From contig NZ_BPUO01000015.1 of assembly GCF_022179805.1 (NCBI RefSeq), positions 1 to 64,000 on the forward strand: 64,000 nt of DNA, read 5' to 3'. Below are positions 1 through 7,918 of the stretch, piece by piece; the stretch's first letter is position 1, and every line of letters begins with the position of its first letter. The DNA is from Cupriavidus pauculus (GTDB lineage Bacteria > Pseudomonadota > Gammaproteobacteria > Burkholderiales > Burkholderiaceae). Position numbers and translations under genes: made by a program. The notes under the pieces are model-generated. The model did no database searches and was not told the DNA's origin. It saw only the letters and a list, made by a program, of their open reading frames with translations.

Positions 1-77
1 CTGATGCTGCTACCTTTGCCGCGTTCGATCATGATGAGCGCTCGTTCTTCCGCACTCAAATGGCTGTAATTCTTCAT
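1..77 (-). CDS. IS30-family-like transposase, N-terminal fragment cut by the window edge
   Basis: Reading the minus strand from the ATG at 77-75, the first 25 codons give an N-terminus beginning MKNYSHLSAEERALIM and continuing IERGKGSSI. The H-L-S-A-E-E-R-A pattern is typical of the helix-turn-helix start of IS30-family transposases, which bind the terminal inverted repeats before DDE-catalysed transposition. The rest of the gene lies left of the window, so nothing can be said about the catalytic core or whether it is intact. The assignment rests on a short stretch only. Confidence 0.6.
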   Translation of the reverse strand, partial: MKNYSHLSAEERALIMIERGKGSSI

Positions 78-120
78 TCCAACACCCTACCTCATCACGG
101 GTGTTGCACTTGATACTAGA
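1..120 (-). mobile_element. Right-hand edge of an IS30-like insertion sequence (boundary approximate)
   Basis: Between the transposase start codon and about position 120 lies a short non-coding end with the hairpin CACCC (90s region) / GGGTG and the stretch GTGTTGCACTTGATACTAGA at 101-120, which resembles the terminal repeats of IS30-type elements. The opposite end is outside the window, so the exact boundary and any target duplication cannot be fixed. Confidence 0.4.
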
Positions 121-523
121 GACTAAGCCATGCTGCAAGCATGGACCATTCCCTGTCCGAATTCAAATGAACGCAACATCATATAATCAAATCGAAGAGA
201 AGCCACCACGATCACTTGACCGACGGCGCAGTTTTAGGCCGCATATCTCCAATATCATCACAGCGCGGAATAACTGATTCGTCCGCAATCTCGGTCGTCT
301 CCTAAACACGGTTCGATGGACCGATTTGGGTTGCGACTACAGCTCGTCGTTGCCGAATTCTTGGGATGTGCTCGCAATCGGGCTCTTCCCGGCCCAGTAA
401 CGGTCAATGCTCATCTCGTCGCCGAGCAGTGTTGTGGCTTAATGACACCCTACGACGAAATCGGCAATGTTGTGCTCCATTTTTGCTACGCTTTCGCACT
501 CTTTCCTCGTGGAGATCAACGAA
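121..523. other. Intergenic region, no supported gene
   Basis: About 400 bases between the IS edge and the small membrane-protein gene. A small hairpin (CCATGC...GCATGG, near 128-144) is visible. Open frames here (for example from 316) have no recognisable family features and overlap the better-supported start at 524. Confidence 0.5.
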
Positions 524-853
524 ATGTTGAACAGAATATTCTGCTTACTGGTAATGCTTCCAAGCGCAGCGTATCAAGCGTTCTTTATCTACACGTTTAG
601 CCACGGCGCATCGACGTCGGTACAGGAGATCTGGAGTAGATTCAGTGTCGTCCAGACTCCTTACTCATCGTTCGTACTTCGGAATATCCAATGGTTCTGG
701 CTGCTTCCGATATGCTGCGTGTTGATACTCGGATACTCGCTTGCGAGGCCTACATTCTGGCGCTCTGCTCTCGTTGTTGTTGCTGGAGTTGGGGGTTTAT
801 CGTCCTTGTTATGGGCAGTGTATGCGCCGTCACTGCTAATCAGAGCAGTTTAG
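524..853 (+). CDS. Small hypothetical membrane protein (three predicted TM segments)
   Basis: A 109-residue protein, starting at the ATG at 524 because GGAG at 511-514 gives a well-placed ribosome-binding site; a longer frame from 467 has none. Three hydrophobic stretches (about residues 3-24, 56-70 and 78-103) predict an integral inner-membrane protein with a short periplasmic or cytoplasmic loop. I do not recognise the family. It stands alone between an IS edge and a non-coding region, so context gives no function; it may be horizontally acquired. Confidence 0.5.
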   Translation: MLNRIFCLLVMLPSAAYQAFFIYTFSHGASTSVQEIWSRFSVVQTPYSSFVLRNIQWFWLLPICCVLILGYSLARPTFWRSALVVVAGVGGLSSLLWAVYAPSLLIRAV

Positions 854-1263
854 ACTTCCTGCTGCTACCGGCCGCTACGGGTCGACCAGGGACTGCTGGC
901 CATGACCACGGCCAGCCGGTCGGCCTAGGCCGGCCAGGAGCTGCCCTCCCTATTTTCGTCATCGAACGGCCGGTTTCCTGCCTGACGCAGCCGTCCTTTT
1001 GTAGTAGGTTTCCAACACCCTTTGTCACGAACTCCGCGTCTGGACATTGTCCGATGTAAATTCAGTGGCGTTCCACTCGAACTAAGCGTTGGACGGCTTC
1101 GTTAGCAGAACAGAGCGCTGAAGCGTGGCGCCAAGCCAGGGAGGGTCCGTCGGACTGGACAATTTCAAGATAATCCAGGAGTGTGTGCTTCGAGACTAAA
1201 TCCGTGGAACGCCTTCTGTAAGATTATTGCCGGATATTCACAACAACATCGGAACGGTGCACG
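854..1263. other. Intergenic region with GC-rich inverted repeats, no supported gene
   Basis: About 410 bases. The stretch near 880-945 is rich in short GGCC-type inverted repeats (GGCCATGACCACGGCC; GGCCGGTC-type motifs around GGCCTAGGCCGGCC) and could be the debris of a former coding region or a structured leader. Frames on either strand (691-1059 plus, 840-1028 minus) have no family features. No clear promoter for the oxidase gene is evident. Confidence 0.4.
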
Positions 1264-2739
1264 ATGACGGCTACGTCGAAGCTTATGGCTGTTGAGCCGG
1301 CGATTCCAGGAAACATCGTCGACAACCCACGGCGGAGGCGCGTGCTCCGTGCAGGCGGATTCGCAGCCGCGTCCATCGCCGGCGTGAGCCATGCAGCCGA
1401 ATCGTTTGTGGTGGACGACGTTAGCAAGCTTGACCGTGTCCACGTTGCGCGAATTGTGCGGCCGGGTAGCTCCCAAGAGGTACGAGAACTTCTTCGTCGG
1501 AGTACCGGACCAGTCTCGATAGGCGGAGGCTGCTTCAGCATGGGCGGCCAGATCGCCGCAACAGGTTCATTGCACCTCGACATGCGTGGCATGAATGGCG
1601 TGGTGTGGTTAGACGTGTCCCGACGCCGCATTCGCGTACAGGCCGGCATGACTTGGCGAGAACTGCAGGACGTCATCGACCCGCACGACCTAGCAGTGAA
1701 GATAATGCAGAATTATAGCAATTTCTCGATCGGTGGATCGGTTTCGGTCAATTGTCATGGCCGCTATGTCGGGGCCGGACCGGTAGTGAACTCCATACGA
1801 GCACTACAGGTAGCATTTGCCGACGGGCGAATTATGGAGCTGAGCCGCGAAATCAATCCAGATATTTTTCGCGCGGTTGCAGGGGGCTACGGTGGACTAG
1901 GCGTCATCACAGAGGTCGAACTGGAGCTCGCCGAGAATTGCGTGATCGCGCGGCAATGTGAACGCGTTGCCCTTGCCGATTACCCAGCCTTCTTTCGGGA
2001 GAAGATTCTTTCCAATCCGCACATATTGCTACACAACGCCGATTTGGCACCGCCCTCATTCGATAGGCCGCTTGCCGTTACCTGGGAGGTGTCGGAAAAG
2101 AAGCTGACGGAGTCCAAAAGGCTTGTGCCTCGCGGCCTCAACTATGCACGGGAGCAGAACCTCATCTGGGCATTAACGGAACTGCCGGCAACGCATTGGC
2201 TGCGCGAGCGCTACGCAGACGATGCGTTGCTGAATACCGAGGCTGTCGTCCGTCGAAACTATGAAGCCAGTCTCGATACGGCTTCGCTGGAACCGCGCAC
2301 ACGCGTTTTTTCCACGTATTTGCTTCAGGAGTACTTCGTCCCCACCCAGGCGTTTCTTCCGTTCGCCCGGAAAATGGCCACAGTGTTGAAGCAATACAAC
2401 GTGCCAGCGCTCAATATTTCCATTCGCCACTCACCAGCAGACACGACAGCACTACTGGCTTGGGCTCAGACAGAAGTCTTCTCCTTCGTCTTGTACTATA
2501 AGCAACGGAGTAATGAGGAGGCAGATGAAGCGTCCCGGCGCTGGACGAGTCGGTTGATCGATACCGCAATCTCAGCAGGAGGTCGATACTATCTACCTTA
2601 TCGCCTCCACGCTTCACCCGATCAATTTCACCGAGCCTACCCCCAGGTGGCAGAATTTTTCCAGATCAAGAATAAAGTCGATCCCGGAAATCGGTTCCGG
2701 AACATGCTATGGGATAAGTATTTGCCGTGCGCTAAGTGA
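1264..2739 (+). CDS. FAD-linked oxidase (PCMH/VAO type, sugar-lactone-oxidase-like), probably Tat-exported
   Basis: 491 residues with the two-part fold of FAD-linked oxidases: an N-terminal PCMH FAD-binding domain (about residues 55-230, with SIGGGCFSMGG near 85-95, the NYSNFSIGGSVSVNCHGR block near 147-164 and GGYGGLGVITEVELE near 208-222) and a C-terminal D-arabinono-lactone-oxidase-like segment ending in VDPGNRFRNMLWDKYL. Residues 21-44 (four arginines 23-26, then VLRAGG and a hydrophobic run ending VSHA) look like a twin-arginine signal, sensible for an enzyme that folds around FAD before export. The oxidised substrate (a sugar acid lactone, polyol or similar alcohol) cannot be deduced. 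It stands alone; start at 1264 is the first ATG and has no strong ribosome-binding site, so an internal ATG at 1285 remains possible. Confidence 0.8.
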   Translation: MTATSKLMAVEPAIPGNIVDNPRRRRVLRAGGFAAASIAGVSHAAESFVVDDVSKLDRVHVARIVRPGSSQEVRELLRRSTGPVSIGGGCFSMGGQIAATGSLHLDMRGMNGVVWLDVSRRRIRVQAGMTWRELQDVIDPHDLAVKIMQNYSNFSIGGSVSVNCHGRYVGAGPVVNSIRALQVAFADGRIMELSREINPDIFRAVAGGYGGLGVITEVELELAENCVIARQCERVALADYPAFFREKILSNPHILLHNADLAPPSFDRPLAVTWEVSEKKLTESKRLVPRGLNYAREQNLIWALTELPATHWLRERYADDALLNTEAVVRRNYEASLDTASLEPRTRVFSTYLLQEYFVPTQAFLPFARKMATVLKQYNVPALNISIRHSPADTTALLAWAQTEVFSFVLYYKQRSNEEADEASRRWTSRLIDTAISAGGRYYLPYRLHASPDQFHRAYPQVAEFFQIKNKVDPGNRFRNMLWDKYLPCAK

Positions 2740-2942
2740 AGCTGACTCCGACGCCTTCTAGGCTACAAACAGCCGTGCATTCGGACGAGATGACGGGCTG
2801 AGAAGGGTCGCGAACCGCCGATTGAGCCTCGCCTGCTTGTGACGGTAGCCAGAAGGCCGGGTCCGGCCATTGGCTGCCAGTCGACATATATGGCTAGATT
2901 GCACACAATGCGAAGATCGTGTCCTCATATTTCCAGTGAGCC

Positions 2943-3242
2943 ATGCAACGACACTCCCTGTATGCATACGTAGATAATTCAGACCTCGACGACGACGTCA
3001 CCGGTTTCGAGAAGGCACTCGTTGCGCTTGCTGTTTCGTCGGGCTGGGCCTTTGCACGTCCGGTCGTAGTGGACGAGCAAAGCATGGGCGTTTGCATCCG
3101 CTCAGGTAATTTGCCGGGCTGGGAGCTTGGAATGAACTTGGCCCTGACCGCTCCCGGCCTCTTCCAATGCTCAATCGCCGAACTCGTTAGCGCAGGCATG
3201 CCTCGATATCCATGTCGACGCGCGAGAAGGAATAGTCAATGA
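2943..3242 (+). CDS. Small hypothetical protein, coupled to the next gene
   Basis: 99 residues, no recognised family. It has a plausible alpha/beta composition (MQRHSLYAYVDNSDLDDDVTG start, central hydrophobic ALVALAVSSGWAFARPVVV) and an arginine-rich tail. Its stop overlaps the next ATG (3239) by four bases (ATGA), which points to translational coupling with that gene. Such paired small cytosolic proteins are common in toxin/immunity neighbourhoods, but nothing here shows that. The low-complexity C-terminus could also reflect a small frameshift. Confidence 0.45.
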   Translation: MQRHSLYAYVDNSDLDDDVTGFEKALVALAVSSGWAFARPVVVDEQSMGVCIRSGNLPGWELGMNLALTAPGLFQCSIAELVSAGMPRYPCRRARRNSQ

Positions 3243-3556
3243 ACCTTTATGAAGTTATCCGCTGGGGCAACGAGTCAGACGATCCGTTCACCGGAGGTGC
3301 GAACGGTTTGGATACCTGTTTCTTAGTGAGAGCTGAATCAGTCGAGCAGGCGGGGCAATTGGCTGATGCTGTGCTGCGTACAACAAAAGGTGAACTTGCG
3401 AAGTGGGCCGAGGTCATTCATCTCCTCGGCGCCGAGCAATCGGCGCAGCGCGATGCTCGCGTTCTCCGTGGCCCGTATCTTCAACACGCCTATCGACACG
3501 GTTGGAGGCATTGGACCCGGCCCGATGCAGTCTCGGGCTGGATCGAGCAAACATGA
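3239..3556 (+). CDS. Small conserved-looking hypothetical protein
   Basis: 105 residues without signal peptide or membrane segment. The N-terminus (MNLYEVIRWGNESDDPFTGG) and the motif LRGPYLQHAYRHGWRHW near the end are aromatic-rich and look like a conserved soluble domain, but I cannot name it. It overlaps the preceding gene by four bases, so the two are probably made together. It converges on the minus-strand gene that ends at 3562. Confidence 0.5.
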   Translation: MNLYEVIRWGNESDDPFTGGANGLDTCFLVRAESVEQAGQLADAVLRTTKGELAKWAEVIHLLGAEQSAQRDARVLRGPYLQHAYRHGWRHWTRPDAVSGWIEQT

Positions 3557-3561
3557 ATGCG

Positions 3562-4572
3562 TTACTTTGAGCCGCTGGAGAGCTGCGTATACACCTTTCG
3601 TGTCATGAGCGCGCGCACGGTTACGCCGTCGGCCTTCATCTTCTCGATGAAAGAGCGTGCGCTCAACCCGGCTTCCCTGCAACGAGCGGGCTCGGCGAAT
3701 TCGCCTTCGTTTTGCTTGAAGGTCGCGCGAACTTGTTCAGCCTCTCTTTGCGTCGCGAGAGTGCGGTTCATGGCCTTCATCTGGTTGTCTTTCATCGCCT
3801 GAAGGCCGCCTGGTTCCTTAAGCTGATCGGCGACAATCCGCCGGACTTCGGCCTCGGAGTCCGGTGACGAATCCATGAATTGCCCCGTGATGCCCTCCGC
3901 CATAGTGATCTGGGTAAGTGCATCCACATCCCGACCTGATACAGACTTGTCCTTGCAGGCCATAAGCCAACCTACGTGATCTGCGGCAATTTGGCCTGGA
4001 CTGAGCGGGCGCTTCGGCTTGGAGCTATTATGAATGTCGTCTGAAATCCGGTTGATTTCAGTCGCTGTCGCGATAGCTACTTTATGCCGCTCAATAAAGT
4101 CATTGATTAACATTCGCTCAACCAAGCACGAATGCGTCTTTGCGTCACCGCCGGGGCCGGCGCCCTCTAGAATCTTAATGCCAAAAGCCCTTTCCGCCCG
4201 CACCCGTTCTTTGAGCGCGAGAACTCTATCAGCAGCGGCGCTTCGAGCTTCTGGAGTCCCGAGGCGTTCAGAAAGCGTGGTCCGCAAGGCGGCCGGATCC
4301 GTTTGCGCTTTCGCCAAGTCCTCACCGAGAATTGCCTCGGCGATCCCCATGGTGGAAAGCGCTCGATGCTGTGGCGTGCCCGATGGAAAAAACTGGCATG
4401 CGGCATTGAAACCAAGATGGGTAATTGCCTTCTCACCCAAGGTCCCAGATCTTTCGTCGTCCAACGCCATGCCCCGTGAATTCCGCAACACTTCGCTCTT
4501 GATAACGAAATCTTGCCCAACCGCAGCGCTTGCTGCCACACATAGCACCAGTGCCAAGGTTATTTTCTTCAT
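3562..4572 (-). CDS. Periplasmic/secreted hypothetical protein
   Basis: 336 residues when started at the ATG at 4572, which is preceded by GGGGAG on the minus strand and opens directly on a Sec signal peptide (MKKITLALVLCVAASAAVG, cleavage near residue 19); a longer frame to 4626 adds an unlikely hydrophilic leader. The mature part is mostly helical and charged with four to five cysteines scattered through it (for example AACQFF, HSCLVE, MACKDK, ARCREA), suggesting disulfides in the periplasm. I do not recognise the family. Single gene; no operon partner. Confidence 0.6.
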   Translation of the reverse strand: MKKITLALVLCVAASAAVGQDFVIKSEVLRNSRGMALDDERSGTLGEKAITHLGFNAACQFFPSGTPQHRALSTMGIAEAILGEDLAKAQTDPAALRTTLSERLGTPEARSAAADRVLALKERVRAERAFGIKILEGAGPGGDAKTHSCLVERMLINDFIERHKVAIATATEINRISDDIHNSSKPKRPLSPGQIAADHVGWLMACKDKSVSGRDVDALTQITMAEGITGQFMDSSPDSEAEVRRIVADQLKEPGGLQAMKDNQMKAMNRTLATQREAEQVRATFKQNEGEFAEPARCREAGLSARSFIEKMKADGVTVRALMTRKVYTQLSSGSK

Positions 4573-4672
4573 GATTCTCCCCGAATGTCGCGCTCGATTG
4601 GCGCTTCGGTCGGGATTCTCCCACAATCGTCTTACGATGCCACCGTCAATTCCCTGGACAGAAATAACCTAG

Positions 4673-4843
4673 ACGAACGGCAAGAATCTCATCCCATCGG
4701 AAGAAAGGCGCGAGGTTGCCAAGTGGAAAGATGCTCTGGAACAGCTGACTTCCGCTGGTCTCGTCGTGGACAGAGGCTACGCAGGTGAGGTGTATGAGAT
4801 TACCAACCTTAGCTATCAGATGGCCGACATGATTGCCCTCTGA
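4673..4843 (+). pseudogene. 3' remnant of a lost gene (winged-helix-like C-terminus)
   Basis: A 56-codon open stretch with no start codon ends at TGA 4841-4843 and reads like a real protein end: KNLIPSEERREVAKWKDAL then EQLTSAGLVVDRGYAGEVYE and ITNLSYQMADMIAL. The pattern of an amphipathic helix, a glycine-rich turn and a short beta-wing (GLVxDRGYxGEVYEIT) followed by a final helix is that of winged-helix tails. A frame with coding character just upstream (about 4636-4680, SYDATVNSLDRNNLDERQ) is in another phase, so a frameshift and truncation are likely. Confidence 0.45.
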
Positions 4844-4889
4844 CAATCGAGTAGAGGCGTGCCAATGATCGCGTCGCCGTTGCTTGTGC

Positions 4890-5792
4890 TTAAACGAAGC
4901 AGCGCGGCGCCTGGAAGTCGATGACGCCGCGGATGACCTCCCGCATCGCAAGAATCAGCGGCCGCGTGTCATCGCGACGCCATTGCACTGCGTAGTGGAG
5001 CGGCTCCAACGCATCGCTATCTGGGAGGATGCGCAGCGCACCGCGTTCGATAAGCGCATCGGCCCATAGCCGTGGCACAAACCCGAAGCCTAGCCCTTCG
5101 ACGACCATACCGACGACAGCTCCCCAGCTGTTGCACATCAGACGCCGGCCGACCATCAAACCTCGGCGTGCCAGCCATTGGTCAAGCACCCGCGTCCCGC
5201 CCGCACCGACTGGAAGTGTCAGCAACGTCTGCTCGCTCATGAGCACTCGCGGGTCATCCGTGCCAGCCAACTCCAGGAAAGACTGGCTCGCCACCCAAGC
5301 AAAATCCACCTGACCTATCCGCTCAGCCGCCAAGCTACTGCGCGTAGACGGTCCCGCCAGGACCCCAATGTCCAGCTCCCCATCGTGCAAGCGCTGCTCC
5401 AGAACCTGCCCGATGTCGACGTGTGGCTCCAACAGCAACCCCGGATGTCGTGATGACACCTCGCGCACCAGCTTCGGCAGCCAAGTCAGCCCGCTCAGTT
5501 CCCCCAGCCCAATTCGGCATCGGCCACTCAGACCATGAACTTGTCCGGCCGACTGCTGCAGTTCCGCAGCGGCATGCAGCATCGCTCGAATCTGCGGCAG
5601 CATCTGCTCGCCTTGGGCCGTCAGCTCGGCGCTCCGCCCGCTGCGGTCGAACAATGCCACGCCCAGCGACGCTTCCAGTTCAGCTATCCGTTTGGACAGC
5701 GACGACACGGACAGGTGGACGCGCTCCGCTGCCACCGTGAAGTTGACGCAGGTCGCCGCCCAATAGAAAGCCTCGAGTTGCTTGAGAGTCAT
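4890..5792 (-). CDS. LysR-type transcriptional regulator
   Basis: 300 residues with the standard LysR layout: an N-terminal winged helix-turn-helix (residues 1-60, MTLKQLEAFYWAA ... SVSSLSKRIAELEASLG) and a C-terminal periplasmic-binding-like effector domain. It is divergent from the 2-hydroxyacid oxidase operon at 5917; the 124-base gap between them holds an inverted repeat (5829-5864) that is the obvious binding site. It probably autoregulates and activates that operon in response to a hydroxy- or oxo-acid; the inducer is unknown. Confidence 0.88.
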   Translation of the reverse strand: MTLKQLEAFYWAATCVNFTVAAERVHLSVSSLSKRIAELEASLGVALFDRSGRSAELTAQGEQMLPQIRAMLHAAAELQQSAGQVHGLSGRCRIGLGELSGLTWLPKLVREVSSRHPGLLLEPHVDIGQVLEQRLHDGELDIGVLAGPSTRSSLAAERIGQVDFAWVASQSFLELAGTDDPRVLMSEQTLLTLPVGAGGTRVLDQWLARRGLMVGRRLMCNSWGAVVGMVVEGLGFGFVPRLWADALIERGALRILPDSDALEPLHYAVQWRRDDTRPLILAMREVIRGVIDFQAPRCFV

Positions 5793-5828
5793 GGCTCGCC
5801 CTAATCGGTCGATGACCGATAGTTTCCT

Positions 5829-5864
5829 AAAAGCGAAATTATATCTTCGTTATTATTCGCTTTT
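5829..5864. promoter_or_regulatory. Inverted repeat in divergent promoter region (probable LysR site)
   Basis: Nine-base arms AAAAGCGAA (5829-5837) and TTCGCTTTT (5856-5864) form a perfect inverted repeat around an AT-rich 18-base centre, midway between the LysR gene start (5792) and the oxidase gene start (5917). Position and symmetry fit a LysR operator that overlaps both promoters; binding is inferred. Confidence 0.5.
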
Positions 5865-5916
5865 TCAGGTTCATGCGGGTTGCTAGATTCGCTCCACTCT
5901 CTGGCCTTCACTCCCC

Positions 5917-7182
5917 ATGTCAGCCGCTCCTATCGACGACACCGCCCAGACCGCTGCACTTCAGTCCGGTGATACGAAAACGGAAAAAGCGCCCGTTACT
6001 GCACAGAGCAACGAGCAGACGAGCTGGCTTAAACGGCGAGTGCTGTCGCTGAAGGACTTCGAGCCCTTGGCACGCAAGCGTCTGCCCAAGCCGCTCTACG
6101 CATACGTCAGTGGTGCAGTCGAGGACAACATCACCCTGGCGCAGAACCGACAGTCGTTTGAAGACCTGGCACTGCGGCCCCGCGTGCTGGTTGGCGTCTC
6201 CACACGCGACCTCAGCTTCACCTTGTTTGGCCGCCGGTACGCCGCGCCATTCGGCTTGGCCCCGATGGGCATATCCGCCCTGTTTGCCTATCGCGGAGAT
6301 GTCGTCATGGCACAGGCGGCTTGCCTAGCGTCTGTGCCGGCCATCATGAGCGGCTCGTCGCTGATTCGGCTCGAAGACGTCATGGAAGCGGCCCCGGGCA
6401 CTTGGTTTCAGGCCTATCTTCCCGGCGACATGCGCCAAATCGAAGGTCTGCTGGCACGGGTCGAGGCGGCCAAGGTCGAGACGCTTGTCATCACCGTCGA
6501 CACGCCCGTCGCGGGAAATCGCGAAAACAATATCCGAGCGGGGTTTTCCACGCCGCTGCGCCCAAGCGCTGCCCTTGCCTGGCAGGGCGTCACGCATCCG
6601 CGCTGGCTGCTTGGCACCTTCACTCGGACCCTGATGCGGCACGGCGTGCCGCACTTCGAGAACGCCTACGCCCACCGCGGCACCCCAATCGTCTCGCGAA
6701 ATGTGGAACGCGACTTCTCAGACCGCGCGCATTTCACCTGGGACCATCTGGCCACAATCCGTCGCCGCTGGAAGGGGCAGCTAGTGGTCAAGGGCATCCT
6801 GACGACGGAGGACGCGCGCCTGGCGCAACAGCATGGCGTAGACGGCATCGTCGTCTCAAACCACGGCGGCCGTCAGCTGGACGGCGTCATTGCCGCAATG
6901 CGCGCGCTGCCCGAAATCGTCGAGGCCGTCCCCCAACTACCCGTGATGCTCGACAGCGGCGTACGCCGCGGCACCGACGTCATCAAGGCGCTCGCCCTGG
7001 GTGCTCGCTGTGTCTTCATCGGGCGCCCGTTCGCCTATGCGGCGGCAGTGGGCTCCCGCCAAGGCGTTGCGCACGGCATCAACCTGATGCAAGCCGAGAT
7101 TTCTCGAGACCTGGCCATGCTGGGTATCACCCGGGCAACGGATGTGGACGCGCAATGCATCTACCGCCCGCCTCCGCATTGA
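5917..7182 (+). CDS. FMN-dependent alpha-hydroxy-acid oxidase/dehydrogenase (LldD family)
   Basis: 421 residues, a full TIM-barrel of the lactate dehydrogenase/glycolate oxidase family preceded by a hydrophilic 40-residue extension. Family blocks are present: LPKPLYAYVSGAVED near the start, VDTPVAGNRENNIRAGF, the catalytic SNHGGRQLDG loop with its His and Arg, and the phosphate-binding ALGARCVFIGRPFAYA near the end. Such enzymes oxidise L-2-hydroxyacids to 2-oxoacids and pass electrons to the quinone pool or oxygen. First gene of a five-gene operon with an RraA-like protein, a D-2-hydroxyacid dehydrogenase and two Bug binding proteins, so it likely starts breakdown of a hydroxy acid taken up through them. 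Exact substrate unknown. Confidence 0.88.
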   Translation: MSAAPIDDTAQTAALQSGDTKTEKAPVTAQSNEQTSWLKRRVLSLKDFEPLARKRLPKPLYAYVSGAVEDNITLAQNRQSFEDLALRPRVLVGVSTRDLSFTLFGRRYAAPFGLAPMGISALFAYRGDVVMAQAACLASVPAIMSGSSLIRLEDVMEAAPGTWFQAYLPGDMRQIEGLLARVEAAKVETLVITVDTPVAGNRENNIRAGFSTPLRPSAALAWQGVTHPRWLLGTFTRTLMRHGVPHFENAYAHRGTPIVSRNVERDFSDRAHFTWDHLATIRRRWKGQLVVKGILTTEDARLAQQHGVDGIVVSNHGGRQLDGVIAAMRALPEIVEAVPQLPVMLDSGVRRGTDVIKALALGARCVFIGRPFAYAAAVGSRQGVAHGINLMQAEISRDLAMLGITRATDVDAQCIYRPPPH

Positions 7183-7240
7183 ATACCAACCTTCACCGCA
7201 TCCCAACAGAACCCTCACGGTCGATACAGGAGACAAAACA

Positions 7241-7918
7241 ATGACTTCGCCGCACGGCTTTCGCATTCATCCGCGTCCCGCACACCTTGTCAGCTCGTCG
7301 CTGATGGAGCGGTATCGCAATTTCCCGGTGGCCAATGTCAGCGATGCCATGAGCCGCACGACAGGAACCAGTCAGTTGCGCTCATTCCACCGTCGCGAGG
7401 GCAACCTGGTCGGACGGGCACTGACCGTTCGCACGCGCCCCGGCGACAACCTGATGGTGCACAAGGCCATCGACCTTTCGGGTCCCGGTGACGTCATCGT
7501 GGTGGACGCCGGCGGCGTTGGCCCAAACGCCATCATCGGCGAAATCATGCTGGCGCTCGCCATCTCGCGGGGTGCTGCAGGCTTTGTCATCGACGGCCTG
7601 ATTCGTGACAGTGACACGATTGGGACGGAACCGCTGCCCGTCTATGCGCGGGGTGTCTCGCACCGTGGCCCCTATAAGGATGGCCCGGGGGAACTCCACG
7701 TACCCGTCTGCATCGACGGCATGGTGGTTCGACCGGGCGACCTGATTATTGGCGATGGTGATGGCCTGTTGGTCATTCCCGCCGAAGAAGCGGAGGCGAT
7801 TGCCGTTCGCGTGGAAGAAATCCAGCGGATGGAGGCCGGCGTCCTGGAATCGATTGCGCAAGGCCGTGCCGACCGTACCTGGGTGGACCGCTCGCTGACC
7901 GACAAGGGGGTTCTGTGA
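7241..7918 (+). CDS. RraA-like protein (4-hydroxy-4-methyl-2-oxoglutarate aldolase family), copy 1
   Basis: 225 residues, started at the ATG at 7241 behind AGGAGACAAAAC. It has the RraA fold markers: an N-terminal helix (NVSDAMSR), GRALTVRTRPGDNLMVHKAI, a central VIDGLIRDSDT with the Arg-Asp pair, and a C-terminal VRPGDLIIGDGDGLLVIP. Family members are divalent-metal class II aldolases that split hydroxy-oxo-diacids to pyruvate, or RNase E inhibitors; here the metabolic neighbours favour an enzyme. The residue three after Asp in the R-D-x2-E/D motif is Thr, not acidic, so aldolase activity is uncertain. Stop overlaps the next gene start (GTGA). Confidence 0.82.
   Translation: MTSPHGFRIHPRPAHLVSSSLMERYRNFPVANVSDAMSRTTGTSQLRSFHRREGNLVGRALTVRTRPGDNLMVHKAIDLSGPGDVIVVDAGGVGPNAIIGEIMLALAISRGAAGFVIDGLIRDSDTIGTEPLPVYARGVSHRGPYKDGPGELHVPVCIDGMVVRPGDLIIGDGDGLLVIPAEEAEAIAVRVEEIQRMEAGVLESIAQGRADRTWVDRSLTDKGVL

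Noticed and set aside
316-600. 94-residue frame before the small membrane protein
   Set aside because: Overlaps the better-supported start at 524 in another phase and has no domain features.
691-1059. 122-residue frame and an overlapping minus-strand frame (840-1028)
   Set aside because: No ribosome-binding site, no family features, low-complexity Pro/Gly/Arg composition; kept as non-coding with inverted repeats.
6321-7244. 307-residue plus-strand open frame overlapping the flavin oxidase gene
   Set aside because: Arg/His/Gly-rich composition typical of a shifted frame of a GC-rich gene; the overlapped frame has full LldD family motifs.
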